This document shows, in pieces, positions 1 through 8,600 of a stretch of DNA of 64,000 nt. The position numbers and the translations under genes were made by a program. The stretch comes from Methylomarinum sp. Ch1-1 (GTDB taxonomy: Bacteria; Pseudomonadota; Gammaproteobacteria; Methylococcales; Methylomonadaceae): contig NZ_CP157743.1 of the NCBI RefSeq assembly GCF_030717995.2, forward strand, positions 1,922,001-1,986,000, in the 5' to 3' direction. A model generated the notes under the pieces. It did no database searches. It was given only the letters and a program-made list of their open reading frames with translations, and was not told the origin of the DNA. Every line of letters starts with the position of its first letter. Position 1 is the first letter of the stretch.

Positions 1-99
1 CCCGCAGGCAGGGCCCGTGAGGTGGATCACGCGCAGCGGATAGGAGTCCATATCCTTATTCTGCCTGGCGTATTTGTTGTCAATTTTCTGTTTTGCCAC
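1..99 (-). CDS. partial ORF running off the left edge, unknown
   Basis: A minus-strand reading frame starts at a GTG at 99 (or an ATG at 51, which follows an AAGGAT just upstream) and stays open to base 1. It encodes about 33 residues that I do not recognise. The frame is too short to call by composition alone; it is listed because it is open to the edge and has plausible starts. It may equally be non-coding DNA. The 100 bases to its right contain a remnant of repeat family R. Confidence 0.3.
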   Translation of the reverse strand, partial: MAKQKIDNKYARQNKDMDSYPLRVIHLTGPACG

Positions 100-126
100 T
101 CATTCATTTAATGTGGTAACCCTGAC

Positions 127-165
127 ACTCCAAGCCTTTTTTGTTATCAAAATTTGGAATTGCTG
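127..165. repeat. family R remnant (one end)
   Basis: The stretch carries the same CAAGCCTTTTTTGTTATCAA segment and terminal AATTGCTG end that occur at 2303-2338. Only one end of the element is left. Confidence 0.6.
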
Positions 166-226
166 GTAGTCCGGATGGAGATTGAGGAATTCGGGCGACT
201 CAAAAATAGTCCGGCCTATGCCGTCA

Positions 227-712
227 TCAGGGCAAAATATCGGCTATCAGCCGCTCATAGTCCTGTGCTGACAACACGCCGCTGACGGCAGTTCTGTCGT
301 GGGCGGCATCATAGAAATAAGTGCGCGGCAGTTCGCCGTACCAGGTGGGATCTATTTGATAGCGTAATTGGGCGGAATTGCCTACGCTGAACAGCCAGTT
401 GTTCATCTCGCTCAGTTGGTTTTTCTGCAGCATTGCACGGACTTGCTCGGCTTCGGAGTAGTCGTCGACCGAGATCAAGACGATCGTCAGTTCGGGGTGT
501 CGGTCGCTGATTTTTTTCAGCATGCCCATTTCCTTCATGCAGGAAGAGCAAGTCAGGGACCAGAGCACCAGCATCAGCGGACGGTTCTGTTGCTGTTCGA
601 GTATCGTTTGATAGCTGCCTGGGCCGAAAGGCTGTAAAGGTAAAGTTCCGCCTTGGCTTAGCGGGGTAAACAATGAACTTAGCAGGCAAAATATTAACGT
701 TAAATTTTTCAT
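227..712 (-). CDS. periplasmic thioredoxin-like (TlpA/redoxin) protein
   Basis: A 161-residue protein with an N-terminal signal peptide of about 21 residues and a thioredoxin-fold core. The redox motif is Cys55-Ser-Ser-Cys58, preceded by hydrophobic strand LMLVLW; the rest (strand ending in LISVDD, then a Pro-Arg-Thr cis-proline region near residue 130) fits TlpA/AhpC-TSA members. It would act in the periplasm as a disulfide reductase. Its ATG overlaps the stop of the upstream lipoprotein gene (ATGA at 709-712), so the two are translationally coupled. The CSSC dipeptide is unusual compared with CxPC of most TlpA proteins; the missing proline suggests altered redox potential. The physiological partner is not visible. 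Confidence 0.75.
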   Translation of the reverse strand: MKNLTLIFCLLSSLFTPLSQGGTLPLQPFGPGSYQTILEQQQNRPLMLVLWSLTCSSCMKEMGMLKKISDRHPELTIVLISVDDYSEAEQVRAMLQKNQLSEMNNWLFSVGNSAQLRYQIDPTWYGELPRTYFYDAAHDRTAVSGVLSAQDYERLIADILP

Positions 713-1920
713 AGCTTGATGATTTGATGCCCCTGTTCCGAGGAAACCCAGGACAGAAAGATGTCTTGGCCGTTGCTGATTAAGCTCGGATGACCGTTTT
801 CGCCGTTCGTGGAAAACACCGTTCTGGCATCAGACCAGCTGGCGCCGCGGTCGGCGGATTCCTTTATCTGAATAGTGGTTTGTTTGCCGTCGAATTCTTT
901 CCAGGTCAGGATCACGCGGTTCTTCAGGGTCAGGACATCGGGATGGCCGGGCAGTCGCTCTCTCTCGCCCAGCTTCATCGGTGCGCTGACTTTGGCGCCG
1001 AAATCGTCGGTTTGCGCATAATAGATGCCTTGACGGATATCGCCTAAGGTAAACCAAGTCATATGGACGCGGCCCCGGTCGTCGATCGCTAATGCGGGGC
1101 CATGCTCGGGGCAGGCTTCGATGGTCCAGTGGTCGCCGGTGACACGGATCGGTTTCGACCATTTGCCGGTTTTATCCATGCGCATCAGCGCGTGTTCGCG
1201 AACGCCGTCAGGAAACACCATACGCACCATTAGCACCGGTTTATTGTTAGGGGCCAATGCGGTCGCGGTACGGCAGCAGGAACACACGGCGTTGCTGATG
1301 AAACGATTGTAGAAATCGGGATGTTGACTATCGGAGATGGCGTAATAGAGTGATAGCACGCCGGAACCCAGTTGTTGGTCGAGCAGTTCGTGACGGCGGT
1401 CGTGCCAGAACAGATAAACCTTGTCTTCGTTGTCCAGCAACATCTTATCCATATAATGCATAGCCGAATCGGCGTGGTCGCTGATCAACTTCGGTGGGCT
1501 GAAGGTATTGCCGCCGTCATCGGAATAACTGTAGAAACTGGTCGATTTTTGCGCGGCATCGGCATAGTAAAGCACGTGGATACGGCCGGAGCGGGTGATG
1601 GCGATGGCGGGAGGGTTTTCCGGCCAGACGCTGATCTTCTGCGCCGCCGGGTTGACTTGTTGCGGAGGACTGAAAGTCTGACCGTTGTCGTCGGAATAGT
1701 CGACATACACCGCATCTGGGGTTGGGGTCAGGCGCCATAAGCGTCCGTCAGGCGCGAAGGCGACGGCCACCGTCGAACGCAATACCGGCGCCGGCGGAGC
1801 GCTGGTCGTGGGCGAGTTGTTTTGCGTTTGACAGGCGTTGAGCAGCAGCAATATGAACAACGTAATGACGGTCGCGGCTGGTTTGGAATGCAATTTGTTA
1901 TAGCGAATCAAAGGACTCAT
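709..1920 (-). CDS. lipoprotein with BNR/sialidase-like repeats
   Basis: A 403-residue protein with a hydrophobic leader and a lipobox ending at Cys30 (LLNAC), so it is probably an anchored lipoprotein. The body contains Asp-box (BNR) repeats: YSDDNGQTFSPP near residue 75, YSDDGGNTFSPP near 130 and a weaker SADRGASW near 365, the signature of a six-bladed beta-propeller of the sialidase superfamily. A central Cys cluster (CSCC near residue 215) is unusual for the fold. True sialidase activity is not supported: I do not see the arginine triad clearly. A GAGG ribosome site lies five bases before the ATG. It heads a two-gene unit with the thioredoxin-like gene, which suggests an exported redox or metal-handling role, but this is inference. 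Confidence 0.7.
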   Translation of the reverse strand: MSPLIRYNKLHSKPAATVITLFILLLLNACQTQNNSPTTSAPPAPVLRSTVAVAFAPDGRLWRLTPTPDAVYVDYSDDNGQTFSPPQQVNPAAQKISVWPENPPAIAITRSGRIHVLYYADAAQKSTSFYSYSDDGGNTFSPPKLISDHADSAMHYMDKMLLDNEDKVYLFWHDRRHELLDQQLGSGVLSLYYAISDSQHPDFYNRFISNAVCSCCRTATALAPNNKPVLMVRMVFPDGVREHALMRMDKTGKWSKPIRVTGDHWTIEACPEHGPALAIDDRGRVHMTWFTLGDIRQGIYYAQTDDFGAKVSAPMKLGERERLPGHPDVLTLKNRVILTWKEFDGKQTTIQIKESADRGASWSDARTVFSTNGENGHPSLISNGQDIFLSWVSSEQGHQIIKL

Positions 1921-2046
1921 CGAACCTCAAAACGGCAATGACAGTAAAGATGTTAGTTATCAAAAGAATCGCGAAGTTCATTGCGATCGCAAGATCTTGT
2001 ATTTCGACGCATAGTGTAAAAGTTCCTGCTGTTGAATGCCAGATAG

Positions 2047-2338
2047 CAGCAATTCATCAGTTTGAGCGTTTTAGCAGCAATTCCCAATTTGGAGTTCAAA
2101 AAGGGCATGGGGTGTGTTTGGCGAGGATGTCGGCAGCAAGGATGCTGCCGTCAAGCCCCCAGGGATGGGTTTACGGCGCTCCTCGACAGACACATCCCAT
2201 GCCCTAAGTACAGCAAAAATGCTCAAACTGGGAATTGCTGGCGTTTTAGTGTTGTTTAGGGCCTGGAGTGTGTCTGTCGAGGAACGCCTCGCCAAACACA
2301 TTCCAAGCCTTTTTTGTTATCAAAATTTCGAATTGCTG
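2047..2338. repeat. older family R element, interrupted by a younger R copy
   Basis: The left part (2047-2065) and right part (2250-2338) form one R-type element split by another R element at 2075-2240. The outer flanks GCCAGATAG (2038-2046) and GTTAGATAG (2339-2347) match at 7 of 9 bases and look like a decayed 9-bp target duplication. Confidence 0.7.
2075..2240. mobile_element. family R MITE-like element, 166 bp, with perfect 9-bp target duplication
   Basis: The element has inverted ends CAGCAATTCCCA and TGGGAATTGCTG and is flanked by the perfect direct repeat GCGTTTTAG at 2066-2074 and 2241-2249. It contains an inner hairpin (GGCAGC/GCTGCC around 2132-2152) and no credible gene. This is the empty form: no B palindrome is present at the GGGTTTA|CGGCG site. 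Confidence 0.85.
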
Positions 2339-2429
2339 GTTAGATAGTTCGATGATAAGCATCGCTGTCAATGGCATAAAAGAGTAGAGCGCTATCGTTC
2401 AAATGATCCTGCACGCGGAAATTGAATTG

Positions 2430-2555
2430 TTAATTGAACAAGGCCAGAGCTTTTTGCAACGTCGACCAGATGCCCCAGACCAGGGGAACGGTGACATAAA
2501 GCCAGAACAAAATCAGCCATGGATTGAGTTTCTTACCGTTAGTTGAATCATTCAT
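2430..2555 (-). CDS. MFS transporter small subunit (41 aa)
   Basis: A 41-residue protein with a polar N-terminus (MNDSTNGKKLNPW) and one membrane helix (LILFWLYVTVPLVWGIW). It lies 48 bases downstream of the OFA-type carrier on the same strand. Very small one-helix proteins of this kind are annotated next to oxalate/formate-type MFS carriers in other proteobacteria, so I call it the carrier's small partner. No strong ribosome site is visible, which fits coupling to the upstream gene. The length, position and helix are seen; the partnership is from family knowledge. Confidence 0.7.
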   Translation of the reverse strand: MNDSTNGKKLNPWLILFWLYVTVPLVWGIWSTLQKALALFN

Positions 2556-2603
2556 GTCGTTTCGTGATGAGTAAGGTTGTCGGTTCGGCGAATAGTTATT
2601 GAT

Positions 2604-3971
2604 CTAGACGATTGGATCATCGACTTCATCTGAACGCATATGATGTTTCTCGTGCACCGGCCTGATCAGCAGATTGCAGAGAAAGCCGAGGGCGAGTATG
2701 CCGGCCATGATATACATCGTGATGTTGTAGGCATCGGCCCTGGCTACCCCTTGTTCGATCTGGAACTCGCGTAGGTAATTGACCAATACCGGGCCGAAAA
2801 TTCCGGCGCTGGCCCAGGCGGTCAGCAGCCTGCCATGAATGCCGCCGACATAACGGGTGCCGAAAATGTCGGCCAGATAGGCGGGAATGGTCGAGAAGCC
2901 GCCGCCATACATGCTCAAAATCAAGGCATACAACAGCACGAACAGTGGCATGTTTCCGGCGGCGCCGGCGGACGGTACTGCCGCATACAAGGCGATGCCG
3001 AGTGCGAAGAAGATGAAATAGGTGTTTTTTCGCCCGATATAATCAGAGGAGAAGGACCAAAAAAAGCGCCCTCCCATATTAAACAGGCTGAGCAGGCCGA
3101 CGAAGCCGGCCGCCGCGGTGGCGGTCACACTACCTTTGAACATTTCCTGAATCATCACCGATGCCTGGCCGAGCACGCCAATGCCGGCGGTGACGTTCAA
3201 ACACAACACCAGCCAAAGCAAATAAAATTGAGGTGTTTTCAGAGCCTGGTCGATATGGACATGGTTTTGCGTGATCATTTTGTTGGTCACCGGCGGCGGT
3301 GTCCAACCTTCCGGTTTCCAGTCGGCGGGCGGCGTGCGTATCGTCATGGAGCCAATCAACATGGATAGAAAATAAATGCCGCCCATGACCAGAAATGTTT
3401 CCATTACGCCAACCGAAACCGCGGATTTGAAGTGATCCATCAACATGACCGACAGTGGGGCGCCGATCATCGCACCGCCGCCGAAGCCCATGATCGCCAT
3501 GCCGGTCGCCAGCCCGCGGCGGTCCGGAAACCATTTGATCAGCGTCGAAACCGGCGAGACATAACCCAAGCCCAGACCGATACCGCCGATGACGCCGTAG
3601 CCTAAATAGACCAGCCAGATTTGATGCAGGTAGACGCCCAACCCGGCCACCCAAAAACCGCCGCCGAAACAACAGGCGGCGACAAACATGGTCAGTCGGG
3701 GACCGACTTTTTCCAGCCATTTGCCGCCGAATGCGGCCGACAGACCTAAGAAGACGATGGCCAGGCTGAAGATCCAGCCCAGCGTCGTCAGTTTCCAGTC
3801 TCCGGGAGCGGAAGCATCGATGCCGATGACGCGCGTCAATGGTTCGTTAAAAACGCTGAAGGCATAGGCTTGGCCTATGCACAAATGAATGGACAAAGCA
3901 GCGGGTGGGACCATCCAGCGGTTATAGCCGAGCTTGGCCAGCGCCCGCCGTGATGAAAAAAAACCAGACAT
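2604..3971 (-). CDS. MFS transporter, oxalate/formate antiporter (OFA) family
   Basis: A 455-residue inner-membrane carrier with about 12 helices. The N-terminus has the OFA hallmark region around GQAYAFSVFNEPL (residues 33-45), the loop 2-3 is followed by LGLGYVSPVSTLIKWFPDRRG (about 132-152) typical of OFA proteins, and the C-terminal half keeps the GGRFFWSFSSDYIGRK motif. It would move small carboxylates such as oxalate or formate in exchange for another anion. An AAGGAGGAG ribosome site precedes the ATG. The small-subunit gene follows. Proximity to a formate/nitrite channel and to the fhc operon, whose product is formate, makes formate a reasonable substrate, but this is inferred. A CynX-type cyanate carrier was considered because cyanase is near, but the sequence motifs are OFA. 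Confidence 0.85.
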   Translation of the reverse strand: MSGFFSSRRALAKLGYNRWMVPPAALSIHLCIGQAYAFSVFNEPLTRVIGIDASAPGDWKLTTLGWIFSLAIVFLGLSAAFGGKWLEKVGPRLTMFVAACCFGGGFWVAGLGVYLHQIWLVYLGYGVIGGIGLGLGYVSPVSTLIKWFPDRRGLATGMAIMGFGGGAMIGAPLSVMLMDHFKSAVSVGVMETFLVMGGIYFLSMLIGSMTIRTPPADWKPEGWTPPPVTNKMITQNHVHIDQALKTPQFYLLWLVLCLNVTAGIGVLGQASVMIQEMFKGSVTATAAAGFVGLLSLFNMGGRFFWSFSSDYIGRKNTYFIFFALGIALYAAVPSAGAAGNMPLFVLLYALILSMYGGGFSTIPAYLADIFGTRYVGGIHGRLLTAWASAGIFGPVLVNYLREFQIEQGVARADAYNITMYIMAGILALGFLCNLLIRPVHEKHHMRSDEVDDPIV

Positions 3972-4186
3972 CGGTGAACTCCTCCTTCCTTATCTATGTC
4001 GTCGGTTTGCTTATGTGAGCGTGTCGTCTTTATCGTTGCCGGGCGCTTTCAGGTTTGCCGTTATACGCAAATTTAAGACATCCCGCAATTTATATACAAC
4101 GATGGGGCTTAAGGGTACAAGATCTTCGATTAACGCGGTATTTTAACCCACTCCGGCTGAGACTGTGGAATTGTTCAAGGAACCTC

Positions 4187-4290
4187 AGCAATTCTCAATT
4201 TGGATAACAGATAGGGCCTGGGGTGTGTTTGGCGAGGATGTTGACGGCAGAGGGGGGACGTCAAGCCACCAACGGCGGGTTAGACGGCTC
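4187..4290. repeat. degenerate family R copy
   Basis: The segment begins with a CAGCAATTC-like end and keeps the GGGGTGTGTTTGGCGAGGAT block and a damaged hairpin, then breaks off shortly before the A element at 4307. Confidence 0.55.
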
Positions 4291-4306
4291 TAGCAATTGT
4301 TTCGGC

Positions 4307-4465
4307 GTAACTATTCAGGGTCTTGCAGTCTTTAGGGAGCAGGTCATTGATTTCTCGGGACGCGTGAATACATCCGTGTAAGCTCTGACTGCAACATCCT
4401 GTTGCAGACAGCCCGATAAATCAATAACCTACTCCCTCTGAAAAAAAACTATAATGAATAGTTAC
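4307..4465. mobile_element. family A MITE-like element, 159 bp
   Basis: Inverted ends GTAACTATTCAG (4307) and GAATAGTTAC (ending 4465) enclose the inner inverted pair GGAGCAGGTCATTGATTTCTCGGG and CCCGATAAATCAATAACCTACTCC. No protein is encoded. No clean target duplication is visible at this copy. Confidence 0.75.
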
Positions 4466-4832
4466 GTTTCTGCTTTTTCAGAAGCTCGCCGCATCGTACG
4501 CTGAAAATCTTGGAAACGGAGCGCCAGCGAAGTGAAGATTTTTAGTCCCCGATAGGCGTAGGGCCGATTGTTTTGTCGGAATCGAAGCGAGAGCGAAGGT
4601 GGAGACAAAATAAAAGGTCTCCCGAAACGCCGTCAAGTCATTTGTGGGAGTGCGACGGAGCCAGCATCGAGTTTACGATGATATGGCGAAGTGGCACGGA
4701 CGCAGGACGAATCGGGGCCGCCGGAGGCAATAATCGCCACGTAATTTCTGCCGCTTGCTTGGGCTGGGATGCCCAAAACAAGCTTTCGCAGAAATAGTGG
4801 CGCGCTAGACCCGCTTTGTGGTCGGCGCTTCG
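4466..4832. other. intergenic, no gene recognised
   Basis: This 367-base stretch upstream of nothing on the plus strand and downstream of cyanase on the minus strand has one short open frame (4573-4797) of no recognisable family. No terminator hairpin with a U-run is obvious. Confidence 0.4.
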
Positions 4833-5324
4833 TTACCAGGATTTGTAGGGAAGAAATTTACCGTTCATTTTGATCACGACACGGTCACCGGCTGGATTTT
4901 CTTCTTTGTCGACGTTCATGCTGAAGTCGATCGCGCTCATGATGCCGTCGCCGAATTTTTCGTGGACGATTTCTTTCAGCGTCTCGCCATAGACGCCGAC
5001 TATTTCGTAAAGCCGGTAGATCAATGGGTCCTGGGGGATATGAAAGGACCAGGTTTTGTTCGGGAACACTTCCAGCGCCGATTGCACCTCCGGCCCTAGT
5101 CCGAGCACGGCGCACAACTTGGCGGCCGGTTCCGTTTTCATGCTGTTCATGCCTAAACAGGCCGAGGCCAGCCAGACTTCATCGACGCCGAGTTGTTCGG
5201 CGATGGCTTGCCAGGTGAGTTGTTTTTTTACCTTGGCCGAAACTATCAGATCGGTCATTTGTTCTTTGCTCAGCACCGAATCGGCTTTGCTGAAGGATGG
5301 AGTTTGCGCGGGTTTTGTTTGCAT
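4833..5324 (-). CDS. cynS: cyanase (cyanate hydratase)
   Basis: Catalyses bicarbonate-dependent breakdown of cyanate to ammonia and carbon dioxide, giving a nitrogen source and detoxification in the cytoplasm. The 163-residue protein has the N-terminal helix-turn-helix-like domain (about 20-90) and the C-terminal catalytic domain. The catalytic triad known from E. coli (Arg96, Glu99, Ser122) aligns with Arg104, Glu107 and Ser130 in YRLYE and IMSAIDFS, with identical spacing. A GAGGA ribosome site sits eight bases before the ATG. The gene stands alone on the minus strand, directly downstream of the phosphatase-kinase gene; no carbonic anhydrase (cynT) is adjacent. Its location beside a formate/nitrite channel suggests a small nitrogen-acquisition neighbourhood. 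Confidence 0.95.
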   Translation of the reverse strand: MQTKPAQTPSFSKADSVLSKEQMTDLIVSAKVKKQLTWQAIAEQLGVDEVWLASACLGMNSMKTEPAAKLCAVLGLGPEVQSALEVFPNKTWSFHIPQDPLIYRLYEIVGVYGETLKEIVHEKFGDGIMSAIDFSMNVDKEENPAGDRVVIKMNGKFLPYKSW

Positions 5325-5382
5325 GTTGGTTTCCTCGTGGAATGTTAATCGATCGGGTTGTTTACTATGCTAAATCTTATCG

Positions 5383-7110
5383 TTATTCTTGCTTTATCAA
5401 TAAAGAGAAGAGGATAAGGGTCAGAATCAGGGAAACGCCTTGCCAAAACACCACAGGATTGCGTTCCATCAAAGGCGGCCGGATTTTATGCAGAAAGACT
5501 CGGTTTGGGCGGCGCAGATCATGGATGAATTCGGATAATTCCTGGTAGCGTTTGTAAGGGTTTGGATGTACCGCTTTACTGATGGCGTCATCTATCCAAG
5601 CTGGGATTTCACTGTCGGCGCCAACGATGGTGCGGTAGCGTAATTTGTTCTGGGCGGCCCGCGACCGTGCTTTGACTACTTCAACGCCGTAAGGCAGCTT
5701 AGCGGTCAATATTTGATAAGTAATGACACCCAGGGAAAACAAATCGGAACAGGGCGTCCCGCTTGCGCCGAGGAAATATTCAGGGGCGGTGTATTGCGCC
5801 GTGCCGGGGATAGGGTTCCGTATGATGGCGGTGGATATTTCCTCCAAGCCGGCCACCCGAGTCGAACCGAAATCGATGATCTTTACCGTGCCGGTTTTAT
5901 CGATCAGGATATTGTCAGGCCTTAGGTCTTGATGCAGCATTTCCAAGCGGTGAAAAGCGCGCAGTCCCTTGGCGATTTGTTCGACGATTCCGCGCACGGT
6001 TTCCAGTTCGGGTCTCGGGTTGTCTATCATCCACTGGGTTAAGGTGCGTCCTTCAATGTATTCTGTGGTGATATAAATAAAGTTATGTTTCCGGGTCTGC
6101 TCACACGGTTTCAGGACAAAGGGACTGTCGATGCGGTGGGCGATCCAGTCTTCCAGCAAAAAACCTTCCAGATAAGCCTGGTCGTCCCGAAGATCGATCG
6201 ATGGCGCCTTGATAACGACCTGTATCCCGGTGTCATTGTCCACAGCCAAATAAACATGGCTTCGGCTGCTGGCATGGATTTCCCTGACGATGGTGTAGCC
6301 ATCGAATTCCATCCGAGCTTGTAATATCGGCGGGAACGGCAGCCCGGTCAATTGCCGATAAGACTCGTCGGCATCCACCGCGGGCAAGTCTTCGGTTCTG
6401 ACCAGTTGAATAGTCAGGTTGTCGGTGCTCCCGAGTCGATAAGCTTCGTTTGCAATCGTTTTTGCGCAGGTATCCAAATCATGTCGATGTTCCTCGAGTT
6501 GGGTGATGATGAAGTTGGACGACACATATTCGTAGACACCGTCCGTCGCCAATAAAAAGATATCGCTCTTCTCCAACGGCAGCGTTTGGTAATCGATTTC
6601 AATATGAGAGGCTATGCCCAAGGCGCGGCTCAAATAGCTTTTATCTTGACCAACCCAAAGCCGGTGGTCGTCGGTCAATTGCTCCAATGAATTGCCCTGC
6701 AAGCGGTAGATGCGGGCGTCGCCCACATGAAATAGATAGGCGGAAGTCGACTTGAGAACCAGAGCGCTGAAAGTACAGACATAGCCCCGGTCTTTTTCAT
6801 AAGGATACAGCCCTTGCCGAGTCTGCGCATATAACCAGGAATTGGTCGCGATCAAAACCCGTTGCACCGATTTTTTGACCGACCAAGCTTCCGAGGTGCA
6901 AAAATAATCGGTTAAAAACCCAGTGACTGCGGCTTCGCTGGCGATCTGACTGACGTCGCTGCTGCTGATGCCGTCGGCCAGCGCGATGGCAATTCCTTTC
7001 GTATGCAACAGCGGTTCTTCGGGAATATAAACGCCGTGAAAATCCTGATTGGTTTCTTTGCGGCCTTTAGCGGAGTATTGGCCCACGGAGATTGTTAATT
7101 GATTGGACAT
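5383..7110 (-). CDS. bifunctional PP2C-type phosphatase / Ser-Thr protein kinase
   Basis: A 575-residue fusion. The N-terminal PP2C domain (about 1-240) has the metal-binding motifs ADGIS near residue 45 and LLATDGVYEYV near 190, with VGDARIYR between. The C-terminal Hanks-type kinase (about 260-540) has VVIKAP for the ATP lysine, HQDLRPDNIL as catalytic loop, IDFGS as the metal-binding motif and APEYF as the activation-segment end. A single helix closes the protein (VSLILTLILFSLLI), so the enzyme is tail-anchored with both domains in the cytoplasm. The frame can start at a GTG at 7131, but the ATG at 7110 is preferred. Such fusions are known beside nitrate/nitrite transport genes in proteobacteria; here the nearest transporter is the FNT channel upstream, a likely target. 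Confidence 0.88.
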   Translation of the reverse strand: MSNQLTISVGQYSAKGRKETNQDFHGVYIPEEPLLHTKGIAIALADGISSSDVSQIASEAAVTGFLTDYFCTSEAWSVKKSVQRVLIATNSWLYAQTRQGLYPYEKDRGYVCTFSALVLKSTSAYLFHVGDARIYRLQGNSLEQLTDDHRLWVGQDKSYLSRALGIASHIEIDYQTLPLEKSDIFLLATDGVYEYVSSNFIITQLEEHRHDLDTCAKTIANEAYRLGSTDNLTIQLVRTEDLPAVDADESYRQLTGLPFPPILQARMEFDGYTIVREIHASSRSHVYLAVDNDTGIQVVIKAPSIDLRDDQAYLEGFLLEDWIAHRIDSPFVLKPCEQTRKHNFIYITTEYIEGRTLTQWMIDNPRPELETVRGIVEQIAKGLRAFHRLEMLHQDLRPDNILIDKTGTVKIIDFGSTRVAGLEEISTAIIRNPIPGTAQYTAPEYFLGASGTPCSDLFSLGVITYQILTAKLPYGVEVVKARSRAAQNKLRYRTIVGADSEIPAWIDDAISKAVHPNPYKRYQELSEFIHDLRRPNRVFLHKIRPPLMERNPVVFWQGVSLILTLILFSLLIKQE

Positions 7111-7256
7111 AGGATGTGTACTGACGTCCACGGATGTGCTGTTCTGTAGATCATGTTGCCGCGATAGCCGTTAAGTGTTTCAGCAATTTGTCAGGGAACG
7201 CTGCCGCGCCCCCTGGTCTACGATTAAATCATGGAGCTCATTCGTTTGCGTTGTTG

Positions 7257-8069
7257 TTAGGCAAGGGCGCGTTTCGGAGCCGTTCTGGCGTGAGTCGCAT
7301 ATAAAGTCAATCCGGTAAAGGCCAGTCCACCGACCAAGTTGCCGAGCACGGTCGGAATCTCGTTCCAGATCAAATAATCCATGATCGAGAAGTTGCCGCC
7401 CATGATCAGGCCCGATGGAAACAGAAACATGTTGACGACGGAATGCTCGAAAGCCATGCCGAAGAACAGCATGATCGGCATCCACATGGCGATGACCTTG
7501 CCACTGACCGTGGTGGAAATCATGGCTCCGACCACACCGGTCGAGACCATCCAGTTACACAGCATCCCCCTGATAAACAGAGTCAACATCCCGGCCGCCC
7601 CGTATTTGGCGTAACCGACGGTGCGTCCTTCGCCGATGGTGGCGATTTTTTGGCCGACTGCATTGGGTTCGGTGGAGAAACCATAGGTAAAGACAATGGA
7701 CATCATTAACGCCACCGTCAGCGCTCCCAGGAAATTGCCGATAAAAACCAGTCCCCAGTTTCTGAATACGCCGCCAAGAGTCACGCCGGGACGTCTATCC
7801 AGCCAAGCCAGCGGCGTTAGCACAAAAACACCGGTCAACAGGTCGCAGCCGAGTAAATACAGCATGCAAAAACCAACCGGGAACAGAATGGCGCCAATGA
7901 TAGGATAGCCTGTTTGGACAGTGACCGAAATCGCAAATACCGCAGCCAATGCAAGGATCGCTCCGGCCATAAACGCTCTAATTATCGTGTCACGTGTCGA
8001 CATATAGATTTTGGATTCACCGGCATCCACCATCTTCGTAACGAATTCTGCAGGGACTAAATAAGACAT
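7257..8069 (-). CDS. formate/nitrite transporter (FNT family)
   Basis: A 270-residue inner-membrane protein with six predicted helices, the length and layout of FocA/NirC pentameric channels. Family features visible are the LFPVGFCMLYLLGCDLLTG segment (about residues 81-99), the N-G-L/F-type loop GNFLGAL (about 131), and the HSVVNMFLF segment with the conserved central histidine (about 209). It would pass formate or nitrite across the membrane. AGAGGTG precedes the ATG by four bases. It is followed on the same strand by the phosphatase-kinase and cyanase genes with a gap of about 150 bases. Formate is attractive because the fhc operon lies immediately beyond its promoter side, divergently transcribed; nitrite is attractive because of cyanase. 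The sequence does not decide. Confidence 0.88.
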   Translation of the reverse strand: MSYLVPAEFVTKMVDAGESKIYMSTRDTIIRAFMAGAILALAAVFAISVTVQTGYPIIGAILFPVGFCMLYLLGCDLLTGVFVLTPLAWLDRRPGVTLGGVFRNWGLVFIGNFLGALTVALMMSIVFTYGFSTEPNAVGQKIATIGEGRTVGYAKYGAAGMLTLFIRGMLCNWMVSTGVVGAMISTTVSGKVIAMWMPIMLFFGMAFEHSVVNMFLFPSGLIMGGNFSIMDYLIWNEIPTVLGNLVGGLAFTGLTLYATHARTAPKRALA

Positions 8070-8250
8070 AATTCACCTCTTTCTGTGAGTGTTTCAATTA
8101 CCGGATCAGTCATACAGCGCTGAAGGCCTTCGTGTTGTTCTTAGATCTATTGATCTGCTAGAAAATAATGGTGACCGTCGTTTCACATAGGGAAATCCAG
8201 ACAAAAAGGCATCGGCCGCTGAAGACCGAGTTTCGACGGCTGGCTGTAGA

Positions 8251-8302
8251 GAATTCCGGCGTTGGAATTCGAAAAATTAGGAGAATTCCGACATTGGAAT
8301 TC
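8251..8302. promoter_or_regulatory. twin 20-bp inverted repeats upstream of the fhc operon
   Basis: Two near-identical palindromic units GAATTCC-N6-GGAATTC occur at 8251-8270 and 8283-8302. Their starts are 32 bases apart, close to three helical turns. They sit in the 530-base divergent region between the FNT gene and fhcB and look like paired operator sites. The role is inferred from symmetry and position only. Confidence 0.45.
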
Positions 8303-8600
8303 AGAATAACGATAGCAGGGATCATGCCAGCCTTTGACAGGCGAATAATGGGAGCATTCGAGGGAAATTTGAACTGTTTTGCACCATTTTGAATCGATTT
8401 GGTTAATGTTTGGTGCGAAATCGTTAAATTTCTAGGTGGGTAGCGCCTAACTCAATTTGCTTTTGCCGATAAAGAGACAGGGAGTTATAGATTGCGATAG
8501 AATACAGAACATTTACATTCGACTTTCAGGCGAGCGGGATTGGGTTTTACGCCGCCTGTTTGATCTACAGCTTCAAAAATATAATCAAGAGGGAAAGCGT

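Noticed and set aside
709-1920. A functional sialidase
   Set aside because: BNR repeats are shared by many beta-propellers and the catalytic arginine and tyrosine residues could not be placed.
2604-3971. CynX-type cyanate transporter
   Set aside because: Cyanase is near, but the carrier has OFA-family motifs and a small-subunit partner.
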